Shown: one piece after another, positions 28,037 to 36,746 of the stretch
How the letters are laid out: the number at the start of each line of letters is the position of its first letter
Numbering within the stretch: the stretch's first letter is position 1
NCBI RefSeq assembly: GCF_023242365.1
Contig: NZ_JALLIX010000036.1
Location: 1 to 64,000, forward strand
Direction of reading: 5' to 3'
DNA from: Pseudomonas sp. MWU13-2100
GTDB taxonomy: Bacteria > Pseudomonadota > Gammaproteobacteria > Pseudomonadales > Pseudomonadaceae
Length of the DNA stretch: 64,000 nucleotides
Notes under the pieces: generated by a model
The model's input: only the letters and a program-made list of their open reading frames with translations
What the model was told of the DNA's origin: nothing
Databases searched by the model: none
Position numbers and translations under genes: made by a program

Positions 28037-28714
28037 ATGAAATTGCTGGTGGTAGAAGACGAGGCGTTGTTGCGCCATCACTTGCAGACCCGCTTGAGCG
28101 ACAGTGGCCATGTGGTCGAGGCGGTGGGCAATGCCGAAGAGGCACTGTACCAGACCGAGCAGTTCCATCATGACCTGGCGGTGATCGATCTCGGCCTGCC
28201 GGGCATGGGCGGTCTGGACCTGATCCGTCAACTGCGCTCGCGCGGCAAGGTTTTCCCGATCCTGATCCTCACCGCGCGCGGCAACTGGCAGGACAAGGTC
28301 GAAGGCCTGGCCGCCGGTGCCGATGACTATCTGGTCAAACCCTTCCAGTTCGAGGAACTGGAAGCGCGGATGAATGCCTTGCTGCGGCGTTCCAGCGGTT
28401 TCACCCAGTCGACCATTACCGCCGGGCCCCTGCTGCTGGACCTCAATCGCAAACAGGCCTCCCTCGACGACCAGCCCCTGGCCCTGACCGCCTACGAATA
28501 CCGGATTCTCGAATACCTGATGCGTCACCACCAGCAGGTGGTGGCCAAGGACCGCCTGATGGAACAGCTGTACCCGGACGATGACGAGCGTGATCCGAAT
28601 GTGATCGAAGTGCTGGTCGGGCGCTTGCGGCGCAAGCTGGAAGGGCCGGTCGGGTTCAAGCCGATCGATACCGTGCGAGGCCTGGGCTACCTGTTCAACG
28701 AGCGCTGCCGGTGA
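28037..28714 (+). CDS. phoP: Response regulator PhoP
   Basis: A 225-residue OmpR-family regulator that responds to low Mg2+, polyamines and cationic peptides through PhoQ. MKLLVVEDEALLRHHL, phosphoacceptor D51 (VIDLGLPGMGGLDL), YLVKPFQFEE and the C-terminal FKPIDTVRGLGYLFNERC match Pseudomonas PhoP very closely by recall. The ATG follows GGGAGAA. The stop overlaps the phoQ GTG (GTGA). In P. aeruginosa oprH precedes phoP; here the upstream neighbour is pcpS on the other strand. Confidence 0.94.
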   Translation: MKLLVVEDEALLRHHLQTRLSDSGHVVEAVGNAEEALYQTEQFHHDLAVIDLGLPGMGGLDLIRQLRSRGKVFPILILTARGNWQDKVEGLAAGADDYLVKPFQFEELEARMNALLRRSSGFTQSTITAGPLLLDLNRKQASLDDQPLALTAYEYRILEYLMRHHQQVVAKDRLMEQLYPDDDERDPNVIEVLVGRLRRKLEGPVGFKPIDTVRGLGYLFNERCR

Positions 28715-30057
28715 TTCGTTCGCTACGGGTGCGGCTGATGCTGGCCGCCACCATCCTGGCGATATTGTTCATGCTGGCCTTGTTGCCGGCGATGCAGGGG
28801 GCGTTCAGCCTGGCATTGCAGGACTCCATCGAGCAACGCCTGGCTTCGGACGTGACCACGCTGATTTCCGCGGCGCGCATCGAAAAACAGAAGCTGCAGA
28901 TGCCCGAACTGCTGCCCGACGAGAGATTCAATCTACCCGACAGCCGCCTGCTGGGTTATATCTTCGACCGCGAGGGGCGCCTGGTCTGGCGCTCGCGGGC
29001 GACCCAGGAAGAACACATCAATTACCGCCCGCGGTATGACGGGCGCGGCAACGAATTCGCGAAAATCCGCGAGGACAACGGTAACGAATTCTTCGTCTAC
29101 GACGTCGAGGTCAAGTTGCTCGGCGGCAAGAGCGCCGCCTACAGTTTTGTCGCCCTGCAACCGATGCGCGAATACAACATGACCCTGGCCGGCCTGCGGG
29201 AAAAGCTCTACCTGGGCTTCGGCGCGGCTTTGTCCGTGCTGCTGGCCCTGCTCTGGCTCGGCCTGACCTGGGGCCTGCGCGCGCTACGGCGGTTGAGCCA
29301 GGAACTGGACCAGATCGAGAACGGTGAGTTGGAAAGCCTCAGCGAGGAACATCCACGGGAATTGCTACGCCTGACGGGCTCCCTCAACCGCCTGTTGCGC
29401 AGCGAGCGTGAGCAGCGCAGCCGCTATCGCGACTCCCTCGACGATCTGGCCCACAGCCTGAAAACACCCCTGGCGGTCCTGCAAGGGGTCAGCGAGGGCA
29501 TGGCGCAGCGGCCCCAGGATCGCGATCAGGCCCGGGTCCTGCAGAGCCAGATCGAACGGATGAACCAGCAGATCAGCTACCAGTTGCAGCGCGCCAGTTT
29601 ACGCAAGAGCGGACTGGTCCGGCATCAGGTCGAACTGCGCCCGGTGCTCGACAGCCTGTGCAGCACCCTGGACAAGGTCTATCGCGACAAGCAGGTCGTG
29701 GTCGAGATCGATGTGCCGCAGTTCAGCCATGTACCGATCGAGCAGGGCGCGTTGCTGGAACTGTTGGGCAACCTGCTGGAAAACGCCTACCGCTTGTGCC
29801 TGGGCCAGGTGCGGGTCAGCCTGCGCCGGGGGTTGCAGGGGATCGAAGTGTATGTCGAGGACGATGGGCCAGGAGTACCGCCCGACCAGCGTGCGCGGGT
29901 GCTGCAGCGCGGCGAGCGCCTGGACCGTCAGCATCCGGGGCAGGGCATCGGCTTGGCGGTGGTTCAGGACATTATCCAGAGCTATGACGCTGAGATGACC
30001 CTGGGGGATTCGACCCTGGGGGGCGCCTCGTTCCGCATTCATTTCCCGCCGCAATAA
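28711..30057 (+). CDS. phoQ: Sensor histidine kinase PhoQ
   Basis: A 448-residue inner-membrane kinase partner of PhoP. It has TM1 (about 8-28), a periplasmic PhoQ-type PAS-like sensor with acidic stretches, and TM2 near LGFGAALSVLLALLWLGL. HAMP follows, then the H-box DDLAHSLKTPLAVLQG, N-box NLLENAYRLC and G boxes DDGPGVP and GQGIGLAVV. The GTG start overlaps phoP. It ends 15 bp before the convergent AraC gene. Confidence 0.93.
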   Translation: MIRSLRVRLMLAATILAILFMLALLPAMQGAFSLALQDSIEQRLASDVTTLISAARIEKQKLQMPELLPDERFNLPDSRLLGYIFDREGRLVWRSRATQEEHINYRPRYDGRGNEFAKIREDNGNEFFVYDVEVKLLGGKSAAYSFVALQPMREYNMTLAGLREKLYLGFGAALSVLLALLWLGLTWGLRALRRLSQELDQIENGELESLSEEHPRELLRLTGSLNRLLRSEREQRSRYRDSLDDLAHSLKTPLAVLQGVSEGMAQRPQDRDQARVLQSQIERMNQQISYQLQRASLRKSGLVRHQVELRPVLDSLCSTLDKVYRDKQVVVEIDVPQFSHVPIEQGALLELLGNLLENAYRLCLGQVRVSLRRGLQGIEVYVEDDGPGVPPDQRARVLQRGERLDRQHPGQGIGLAVVQDIIQSYDAEMTLGDSTLGGASFRIHFPPQ

Positions 30058-30072
30058 CCGCCGGGCCCATCT

Positions 30073-31071
30073 CTACAGTTCCTGGGCGCGATAGGCTCCG
30101 GGGGTCAGGCCGGTCCACTTCTTGAACGCCCGGTGAAAGGCCGAGGGCTCGGAAAAACCAAGCTGTTCGGCGATCTGTTGCAATGACCGTTCGCTACGGC
30201 CCAGATGGTAGATGGCGATGTCCCGCCGCAGTTGATCCTTGAGTTCCTGAAAACTCGTGCCTTCCTCGCGCAGGTGCCGCCGCAGGGTCTGCGGGCTGAT
30301 GTGCAAGTGCTGGGCGACGGCTTCCAGGTCCGGCCAGCGACTGGCATCCCGGCTGAGCAGGCGCCGCAACTGGCTGCTCAGGCTGTCGCCATCGTCGGGG
30401 CGGGCCAGCAGGTCGGCGGGGGCGCGGCCGAGGAACTGTTTGAGGGTGCGCTCGTCCTGCTGCAACGGCATGCCCAGGTGACGGCTGCTGAACAGCAGGC
30501 TGCTGGTGGCGGCGTCGAAGCTCAGGGGGCAAGGAAACAACAGGTCGTATTCACTGGCGTGGTCGGGCCTCGGGTAGCCGAAACTGGCCTCGAGCAGGCG
30601 AATGCGTTGGCCGATCAGCCAACTGCCCAGGCGGTGCCAGACCACCAGCAGGCATTCGCTGAGAAAGTGATCCGGGTCCCACAGGTTCGAGGTGTCCAGG
30701 CTCAGGCGCGCGCAGTCGCCTTCGCGGCTGAGCTGCAGGCGGGGCGCGTCGGGGAACAGGCTGTAGAACCGCAGGCCACGGCTCAGGGCCTTTTCCAGGG
30801 TCGGACAATGAATCAGCGCATGCATCATCATGGCGAAGGTACCGCGCCGGCAGCGGACCTGGCCGAACCCCAGGTATTCGTCGTCCAGTTCCAGCCAGAG
30901 TCCTTGCAACAGCTGGGTGAACTGCTCTGGCGCCAGGCGTGCCCGCGGTTCGTCGAGCCACTGCGCGGCGATGCCCAGGCGTTGCAGCAGCGGTGCACAG
31001 TCGTGACCTTGCCGACGCGCGCCTTCCAGGGCGGCGCGGGCGAAGTGGCTGGCGATGCTGCGTTCACGCAT
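30073..31071 (-). CDS. AraC-family transcriptional regulator
   Basis: A 332-residue regulator with an N-terminal arabinose-binding-like domain of the PF12625 type (about 20-205) and a C-terminal HTH_18 domain. The two helix-turn-helices lie around WPDLEAVAQHLHISPQTLRR and SLQQIAEQLGFSEPSAFHRA. It is divergent from dctA with about 330 bp between; the same AraC/dctA pairing occurs in P. aeruginosa (PA1182/PA1183). Whether it controls dctA is not shown; dctA itself has a sigma-54 promoter. Confidence 0.9.
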   Translation of the reverse strand: MRERSIASHFARAALEGARRQGHDCAPLLQRLGIAAQWLDEPRARLAPEQFTQLLQGLWLELDDEYLGFGQVRCRRGTFAMMMHALIHCPTLEKALSRGLRFYSLFPDAPRLQLSREGDCARLSLDTSNLWDPDHFLSECLLVVWHRLGSWLIGQRIRLLEASFGYPRPDHASEYDLLFPCPLSFDAATSSLLFSSRHLGMPLQQDERTLKQFLGRAPADLLARPDDGDSLSSQLRRLLSRDASRWPDLEAVAQHLHISPQTLRRHLREEGTSFQELKDQLRRDIAIYHLGRSERSLQQIAEQLGFSEPSAFHRAFKKWTGLTPGAYRAQEL

Positions 31072-31128
31072 GGGGTGGTTCCGTCCATTGGGTGATCGAT
31101 GTTAGTCATGGAAATGGCGCAGGAACAA

Positions 31129-31142
31129 GGCGGATATCCGCC
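31129..31142 (+). promoter_or_regulatory. Upstream inverted repeat 1 of dctA (candidate enhancer-binding site)
   Basis: Perfect 14-bp palindrome GGCGGATATCCGCC. With the second repeat it forms a pair 41 bp apart, centred about 130 and 90 bp upstream of the sigma-54 promoter. This is typical of binding sites for an activator such as DctD. Confidence 0.55.
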
Positions 31143-31169
31143 AAATCCTCGGGTGCTTTGGGGTGGATG

Positions 31170-31183
31170 GGCGGAAAACCGCC
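31170..31183 (+). promoter_or_regulatory. Upstream inverted repeat 2 of dctA (candidate enhancer-binding site)
   Basis: GGCGG-AAAA-CCGCC, the same GGCGG-N4-CCGCC architecture as the repeat at 31129-31142. Confidence 0.55.
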
Positions 31184-31260
31184 ATCTATGCTGTAAGGGG
31201 ATAGCGCGATAAACCCCGTCAGCCATGATGGCTAAAGGCTTAGCCGCTATTTCGCAAAAG

Positions 31261-31275
31261 TGGCACGGGCCTTGC
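31261..31275 (+). promoter_or_regulatory. Sigma-54 promoter of dctA
   Basis: TGGCACGGGCCTTGC, an exact match to the -24/-12 core TGGCACG-N4-TTGC. The predicted mRNA begins near 31287, leaving a leader of about 118 nt. DctB/DctD-RpoN control of dctA is established in Pseudomonas and rhizobia. Confidence 0.9.
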
Positions 31276-31307
31276 GAAGGGTTAAGTGGTCTGCCCCACG
31301 CAGTTCG

Positions 31308-31340
31308 ATAAAAAACAAAAATCCCTCCGGTGCAGGAGGG
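31308..31340 (+). promoter_or_regulatory. A-rich CA motif and hairpin in the dctA leader
   Basis: ATAAAAAACAAAAAT contains an AAnAAnAA-type sequence bound by Hfq/Crc in pseudomonads. It is followed at once by the hairpin CCCTCC/GGAGGG. The location is 65-100 nt before the start codon, further than usual for Crc sites. Confidence 0.4.
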
Positions 31341-31405
31341 TTCGTGCTTCAGGTCCCATGGCCGCTGATGGATAACGGGCGTGTGATCTCTTGAGGAACT
31401 TTGCA

Positions 31406-32737
31406 ATGACGACTCGTCAGCCCCTGTACAAATCCCTGTATTTTCAGGTGGTCGTAGCCATCGCTATCGGCATCCTGCTTGGCCATTTCTACCCACATAC
31501 CGCCGTGGCCCTCAAGCCACTGGGTGACGGCTTCATCAAGCTGATCAAAATGGTCATCGCCCCGATCATCTTCTGCACCGTCGTCAGCGGCATCGCCGGC
31601 ATGCAGAGCATGAAAGCGGTCGGCAAGACCGGCGGTTATGCGCTGATGTACTTCGAAGTGGTATCGACCATCGCCTTGCTGATCGGCCTGGTAGTGGTCA
31701 ACGTCATCCAGCCGGGCGCCGGCATGCACATCGACGTGGCGACCCTGGACGCTTCGAAAGTCGCGGCCTACGTCACTGCTGGCGCAGACCAGAGCGTCGT
31801 CAGCTTTATCCTGAACGTGATCCCGAACACCATCGTCGGTGCCTTCGCCAACGGCGATATCCTGCAAGTGCTGATGTTCTCGGTGATCTTCGGTTTCGCC
31901 TTGCATCGCCTGGGTGCCTACGGCAAGCCACTGCTGGACTTCATCGATCGTTTCGCCCACGTGATGTTCAACATCATCAACATGATCATGAAACTGGCGC
32001 CACTGGGCGCGCTGGGTGCCATGGCGTTCACCATCGGTGCCTACGGTGTGAGCTCCCTGGTGCAACTCGGTCAGTTGATGATCTGCTTCTACATCACCTG
32101 CATCCTGTTCGTGGTGGTGGTGCTGGGCGCCATCTGCCGTGCCCACGGCTTCAGCGTGTTGAAACTGGTCCGCTACATCCGTGAAGAGATGCTGATCGTA
32201 CTGGGTACTTCCTCTTCGGAATCGGCCCTGCCACGCATGCTGATCAAGATGGAACGCCTGGGCGCGAAGAAATCGGTCGTCGGTCTGGTGATCCCGACCG
32301 GTTACTCCTTCAACCTCGACGGTACCTCGATCTACCTGACCATGGCGGCCGTGTTCATCGCCCAGGCGACCGACACCCACATGGACATCACCCACCAGAT
32401 CACCCTGTTGCTGGTGCTGCTGCTGTCCTCCAAAGGTGCCGCAGGCGTGACCGGTAGTGGCTTCATCGTCCTGGCGGCGACCTTGTCGGCTGTAGGTCAC
32501 CTGCCGGTGGCCGGTCTGGCACTGATCCTCGGTATCGACCGCTTCATGTCCGAAGCCCGTGCCCTGACCAACCTGGTGGGCAACGCCGTGGCGACCCTGG
32601 TGGTGGCCAAGTGGGTCAAGGAGCTGGACGAAGACAAACTGCACACCGAACTGGCTTCCGGCGCTCGTGGTATTGAAGACGAACGCGCACAGGACGACCT
32701 GGGCGTGGCTGAAGGCTCGGCGCCAAGCGTCAAGTAA
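31406..32737 (+). CDS. dctA: C4-dicarboxylate transporter DctA
   Basis: A 443-residue inner-membrane symporter for succinate, fumarate and malate with Na+ or H+ (DAACS family). Eight membrane helices and two re-entrant loops are visible. The serine-rich hairpin [14 protein letters not shown] and the substrate/Na motif [17 protein letters not shown] are diagnostic. The ATG at 31406 has GAGGA eight bases upstream; an in-frame ATG-like start at 31391 overlaps it. Controlled by a sigma-54 promoter and ended by a strong terminator. Confidence 0.96.
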   Translation: MTTRQPLYKSLYFQVVVAIAIGILLGHFYPHTAVALKPLGDGFIKLIKMVIAPIIFCTVVSGIAGMQSMKAVGKTGGYALMYFEVVSTIALLIGLVVVNVIQPGAGMHIDVATLDASKVAAYVTAGADQSVVSFILNVIPNTIVGAFANGDILQVLMFSVIFGFALHRLGAYGKPLLDFIDRFAHVMFNIINMIMKLAPLGALGAMAFTIGAYGVSSLVQLGQLMICFYITCILFVVVVLGAICRAHGFSVLKLVRYIREEMLIVLGTSSSESALPRMLIKMERLGAKKSVVGLVIPTGYSFNLDGTSIYLTMAAVFIAQATDTHMDITHQITLLLVLLLSSKGAAGVTGSGFIVLAATLSAVGHLPVAGLALILGIDRFMSEARALTNLVGNAVATLVVAKWVKELDEDKLHTELASGARGIEDERAQDDLGVAEGSAPSVK

Positions 32738-32752
32738 GCTTTAGCGGCCATG

Positions 32753-32779
32753 AAAACCCATCTTCGGATGGGTTTTTTT
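32753..32779 (+). terminator. Terminator after dctA
   Basis: AAAACCCATC-TTCG-GATGGGTTTTTTT: an eight-base stem, a stable tetraloop and a T-run. Confidence 0.93.
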
Positions 32780-32879
32780 ATGCCTGGGCAGTTATGTCCG
32801 GAGCGCTGAACGTTGGGGCTTGCCGCCGGAGGGTGGGCTGCCTACCCTGGAGCCTGTCGATCTGGAAGAAGGAAAGCCC

Positions 32880-34061
32880 ATGCACGGTCCGCTGGCGTCA
32901 CTCAAGGTACTGGATTTCTCGACATTGCTGCCGGGACCGTTCGCCTCGCTGTTGCTGGCGGACATGGGCGCCGAGGTGTTGCGTATCGAGTCACCCGTGC
33001 GCCCGGACCTGTTGCGGGTATGGCCGCCCCACGACGGCGACGTTTCCGCCAGTCATGCCTGGCTCAACCGCAACAAGCGCAGCCTGGCCCTGGACTTGAA
33101 GCAGACCGCGGCTGTGGTGCTGATCCATGAGCTGGTGCGCGAGCATGACATCCTCCTGGAGCAGTTTCGCCCCGGGGTGATGGACCGGCTGGGCCTGGGC
33201 TATGAAGCCCTGAAGGCGATCAACCCGCGCTTGATCTACGTGTCGATCACCGGCTACGGCCAGACCGGCCCCTACCGCGATCGTGCCGGCCATGACATCA
33301 ACTACCTGGCGTTGTCGGGGCTGGCCAGCTACACCGGGCGTCGGGAGGGCGGGCCGCTGCCCCTGGCGATGCAGGTGGCGGATGTGGCGGGCGGTTCGCT
33401 GTATGGCGTGGTCGGCCTGCTGGCGGCGGTAATCGCCCGGCAGCAGACGGGGTTGGGGCAGTATGTCGATGTCAGCATGACCGACGGTGCCTTCAGCCTG
33501 AACGCCATGGCCGGGGCCGGTTTCCTCGCTTGCGGGGTAGCGCCCGTGGCCGAGGGACAGATGCTCAATGGCGGCAGTTTCTACGACTATTACCGGAGCC
33601 GGGATGGGCGCTGGTTTGCCGTGGGCAGCCTGGAACCGGCGTTTCTGCGGCAGTTGTGCGAGGCCTTGGGGCGGGCGGAGCTGACGGCCCAAGGGTTTTC
33701 GTCCGAGCCTGAGGCGCAACAGGCGTTGAAGCAGGCGTTGCAAATCGAGTTTGAAAAGCGTGATTTCGACGAGCTGTGCGCGTTGTTTGCCGGGTGGGAT
33801 GCCTGCGTCGAGCCGGTGCTAAGCCTGGGCGAGGCGGTTGAGCATCCACAGTTGCGAGCCCGGGAGGTGGTGGTGCAGGTGCCTCGAGGGAATGGTAGTA
33901 CGCAGGCGCAGATGGCCTGTCCGTTGAAGTTTTCCCAGGGCTTGCCGGCGCCCAGGCATATTGGCGCACGGTTGGGCGAACATGGTGATGAGGTTTTACG
34001 CGAACTGGGGTATAGCGAAGAGCGGATAGCGGTGTTGCGAGAGGCGGGGGTCATAGTCTGA
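32880..34061 (+). CDS. Family III (CaiB/BaiF) CoA-transferase
   Basis: A 393-residue cytoplasmic enzyme that moves CoA between organic acids. It has the N-terminal fold PFASLLLADMGAEVLRIE, the motif GRRSLALDLK-like NKRSLALDLK, YVSITGYGQTGPYRDRAGHD, and the catalytic aspartate in VDVSMTDGAFSL. The ATG at 32880 has AAGGA about seven bases upstream. It lies alone between the dctA terminator and a REP pair. Substrates are unknown; alpha-methylacyl-CoA racemases share the fold. Confidence 0.88.
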   Translation: MHGPLASLKVLDFSTLLPGPFASLLLADMGAEVLRIESPVRPDLLRVWPPHDGDVSASHAWLNRNKRSLALDLKQTAAVVLIHELVREHDILLEQFRPGVMDRLGLGYEALKAINPRLIYVSITGYGQTGPYRDRAGHDINYLALSGLASYTGRREGGPLPLAMQVADVAGGSLYGVVGLLAAVIARQQTGLGQYVDVSMTDGAFSLNAMAGAGFLACGVAPVAEGQMLNGGSFYDYYRSRDGRWFAVGSLEPAFLRQLCEALGRAELTAQGFSSEPEAQQALKQALQIEFEKRDFDELCALFAGWDACVEPVLSLGEAVEHPQLRAREVVVQVPRGNGSTQAQMACPLKFSQGLPAPRHIGARLGEHGDEVLRELGYSEERIAVLREAGVIV

Positions 34062-34084
34062 TGCACTGGCGTCTGTCCCATGGC

Positions 34085-34201
34085 TTTCGCGGGCAAGCTC
34101 CGCTCCCACAGGTTCCCGGTCGTACACAACGTCCGGATTCACCCAGGAGCCTTGTGGGAGCGGAGTTTGTCGGATCGCCGCACTGCCGCGAAAGGGCCCG
34201 C
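34085..34201. repeat. REP pair (REPIN-like) after the CoA-transferase gene
   Basis: The left unit TTCGCGGGCAAGCTCCGCTC and the inverted, partly diverged right unit TTGTGGGAGCGGAGTTTGTC frame about 40 bp. Same REP family as 35726 and 49289. Confidence 0.75.
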
Positions 34202-34224
34202 AAGGCCACCATCACTTGGAAAGC

Positions 34225-34719
34225 TTACTCCACTCGCATTTCGCCGCTGAACACCAACGTACTTCGGCAGCGCCGGCACAGATAACGCCGCCCCTCGCTC
34301 ACCAGCCGATGACGCTGGCCGGAAAACGCAAAGTCGCTGTCGGCGCACGGGCAGCGGTAGATATAGCGCGTCACCCGGCGGCGCTGGACTTCATAGGTGT
34401 GGCAGCGATTGGGCGGCAATTCGTAGACCCCGCGCATGATCAACTGCCACTCCTCGCCATGGGGCTGGATGTGTCCGCCGAACAACTGGTGGGCAATCAG
34501 GTGCGCCACCTCGTGGGCCACGGTCTGCTTGAGGAAGTCTTCGCTGTTTTCCCGGTACAGCTGCGGGTTGAAGCGCAGCAGGTTTTCATGCAAGTGCGCC
34601 ACGCCGGCTTTCTGGCCGCGTAACTTGAGGCTGACCAGCGGACGCTTGAAAGGTCGTTTGAAAAAGGATTCGGCTTGTTGGAAACAGTCTTCGACGCGGG
34701 TCTTGAGTTGCTCGGGCAT
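34225..34719 (-). CDS. sprT: SprT-family zinc metalloprotein
   Basis: A 164-residue protein with the zinc-protease-like motif HEVAHLIAH and a C-terminal zinc ribbon (YRCPCADS...LCRRCRSTL). The length equals E. coli SprT (about 165). The ATG at 34719 (MPEQLKTRVEDCF) fits the family; a frame extending to 34803 would add 28 unrelated residues. The function in bacteria is poorly known, although the eukaryotic relative Spartan cleaves DNA-protein crosslinks. Confidence 0.9.
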   Translation of the reverse strand: MPEQLKTRVEDCFQQAESFFKRPFKRPLVSLKLRGQKAGVAHLHENLLRFNPQLYRENSEDFLKQTVAHEVAHLIAHQLFGGHIQPHGEEWQLIMRGVYELPPNRCHTYEVQRRRVTRYIYRCPCADSDFAFSGQRHRLVSEGRRYLCRRCRSTLVFSGEMRVE

Positions 34720-34803
34720 GCTGTACGGATCTCCAGAGACGTCGAGTATGCCGTAAACCCGGGGATTTCCGAATCCGCCAGGCGCCGAATGGTCATGAGG
34801 CAT

Positions 34804-34830
34804 TAAAAGGCCGCCTTGCGGCGGCCTGTG
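34804..34830 (-). terminator. Terminator after the YIP1-family gene
   Basis: Stem AGGCCGC/GCGGCCT. On the minus strand it is followed by TTTTAA. Confidence 0.75.
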
Positions 34831-34854
34831 TTGGCAGTTATGGCTTTGTTTTAT

Positions 34855-35457
34855 TCAGTTGGTGTACACCGGGCCGACGCCCAGGCCCCAGACAATCACG
34901 GTAAAAGCCATGATCGCCACCAGCACCACCAGGCCGACGGCCAGGACAGAGCTGGAGAACAGGAACCCTTCGTCCGAAGGGATGTTCATGAAGGTCGGCA
35001 GGCCGACGTACAGCAGATAGACGGTGTAGCAGATGGCTGCCGTGCCGACGATCATCCCCAGCCACATATGCGGGTAGAGCGCCGCAAGGCCGCCGATGAA
35101 CAGTGGTGTGGCGGTGTAGGTGGCGAAGGCCACGCAACGGGCCAGGCTCGGGTTGGCGTCATAGGTGCGGGCCATCCAATGGATGAACGCGCCCATCACC
35201 GCCACGCCGCCGAGCATGGCGATATAGGACATCAGGGTCATCCAGATGGCGCTGTCCTGGGTCAGCATCACCGGCGCGCGGTTGCCGATGACCCAGCCGA
35301 TCCGAGTGGTGCCGATGAAGGCCGAAATGGCCGGGATGGCAGCCAGGATCAGAGTGTGGGTGAGGTACATGTGGCCGATGCTTTCCTCGGCGTCGCCACG
35401 GATTTGTCGCCACTCCTGATCGGGGTGGGTGAACAGTCCGACTACGTGATGGATCAT
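34855..35457 (-). CDS. YIP1-family inner-membrane protein
   Basis: A 200-residue protein with about five membrane helices, starting MIHHVVGLFTHPDQEW, which is typical of bacterial YIP1-family proteins. GGAG lies seven bases before the ATG at 35457; an ATG nine codons upstream lacks this. It is transcribed alone and ends in a terminator. The function is unknown. Confidence 0.87.
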   Translation of the reverse strand: MIHHVVGLFTHPDQEWRQIRGDAEESIGHMYLTHTLILAAIPAISAFIGTTRIGWVIGNRAPVMLTQDSAIWMTLMSYIAMLGGVAVMGAFIHWMARTYDANPSLARCVAFATYTATPLFIGGLAALYPHMWLGMIVGTAAICYTVYLLYVGLPTFMNIPSDEGFLFSSSVLAVGLVVLVAIMAFTVIVWGLGVGPVYTN

Positions 35458-35648
35458 GCCAGTCACTCCTTTTGTTATTGCCATCGCCCCCCGGTGGAGC
35501 GCCTGCGGGCCAAGTGGCCGAAGTCAGGTCTGGATTTGTATGCGACCTTATGTCGCAGTATAGGGAGTGGGAGAGGTTCGCTTTAGAGCAAATCGAACTG
35601 TCGGGTGGGGCTGTAATCGCATTGTCGTATTTGTTTTCTGGACTTGTG

Positions 35649-35731
35649 AACCTGTGGAACCTGTGGAACCTGTGGAGCATATGGAACCTATGGGGGCATA
35701 TGGAACCTGTGGAGGCATATGGAACCTGTGG
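35649..35731. repeat. Degenerate 9-10-bp tandem repeat
   Basis: Units AACCTGTGG (three in a row, then alternating with AGGCATATGG-type units) run up to a REPIN. The array lies in the 460-bp gap between the divergent YIP1 and ttcA genes. Short frames through it are translations of the repeat. Confidence 0.85.
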
Positions 35732-35800
35732 GAGCGGTGCTTGCCCGCGAAGCTTTTAGCGTTCTCAAGGGCCTCTTCGCGGGCAAGCACCGCTCCCACA
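35726..35800. repeat. REPIN upstream of ttcA
   Basis: Inverted arms GTGGGAGCGGTGCTTGCCCG and CGGGCAAGCACCGCTCCCAC with about 25 bp between. An extra partial CAGCTCCCACACAAGC unit follows on the right. Confidence 0.9.
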
Positions 35801-35921
35801 CAAGCAGCTCCCACACAAGCAATCCTCCCGCCACGGAGTCTTCGCCTACCGTGGGTTTATGCGTAAAATAATCGGCTTTTCGACACACCTCGCGCGGATT
35901 TCAAGGGTTAAGGCAAGAGCT

Positions 35922-36746
35922 ATGGGCACTCTTTCGGTCAATCAGAACAAACTGCAGAAACGCCTGCGCCGGCAAGCGGGTGAGGCGATCGCCGACTTCA
36001 ACATGATTGAAGAGGGTGACAAGGTCATGGTCTGCCTGTCCGGCGGCAAGGACAGCTACACCATGCTCGACGTTCTGATGCACTTGCAGAAAGTGGCACC
36101 GATCAAGTTCGACATCGTCGCCGTGAACATGGACCAGAAGCAGCCCGGTTTCCCCGAGCATGTGCTGCCCGCCTACCTTAAGGAACTGGGCGTGGAGTAT
36201 CACATCGTCGAGAAGGACACCTACTCGGTGGTCAAGGAACTGATACCCGAAGGCAAGACCACCTGTTCCCTGTGCTCGCGCCTGCGTCGCGGCACGCTGT
36301 ACACCTTCGCCGACGAGATCGGCGCGACCAAGATGGCCCTCGGGCATCACCGCGACGATATCGTCGAAACCTTTTTCCTCAATATGTTCTACAACGGCTC
36401 GCTCAAGGCCATGCCGCCCAAGCTGCGGGCCGACGACGGGCGCAACGTGGTGATCCGGCCGCTGGCCTATTGCAGCGAGAAGGACATCCAGGCCTACTCG
36501 GACCTCAAGCAATTCCCGATCATTCCCTGCAACCTCTGTGGCTCCCAGGAAAACCTGCAACGCCAGGTGGTCAAGGACATGCTCCAGGAGTGGGAACGCA
36601 AGAACCCCGGGCGTACCGAAAGCATCTTCCGTGGCTTGCAGAACGTTGTGCCGTCGCAACTGGCCGACCGCAACCTGTTCGACTTTACCCACCTTCGAAT
36701 CGATGAGACCGCCGCATCGCGCTTCGTCAACGTAGTGAACCTCTGA
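35922..36746 (+). CDS. ttcA: tRNA 2-thiocytidine(32) synthetase TtcA
   Basis: ATP- and iron-sulfur-dependent enzyme that thiolates C32 of certain tRNAs. The 274-residue protein has the PP-loop [10 protein letters not shown], the catalytic/cluster cysteines in [12 protein letters not shown] and CNLCGSQ, and [20 protein letters not shown]. The ATG at 35922 ([15 protein letters not shown]) matches the family start; a longer frame from 35859 is unsupported. It is followed with zero spacing by the glycosylase gene (TGA then ATG). Confidence 0.95.
   Translation: MGTLSVNQNKLQKRLRRQAGEAIADFNMIEEGDKVMVCLSGGKDSYTMLDVLMHLQKVAPIKFDIVAVNMDQKQPGFPEHVLPAYLKELGVEYHIVEKDTYSVVKELIPEGKTTCSLCSRLRRGTLYTFADEIGATKMALGHHRDDIVETFFLNMFYNGSLKAMPPKLRADDGRNVVIRPLAYCSEKDIQAYSDLKQFPIIPCNLCGSQENLQRQVVKDMLQEWERKNPGRTESIFRGLQNVVPSQLADRNLFDFTHLRIDETAASRFVNVVNL

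Noticed and set aside
35472-35888. Short frames on both strands through the 9-bp tandem repeat
   Set aside because: Translations of repeats (PVEPVEPVE-like) without start signals or conservation evidence.
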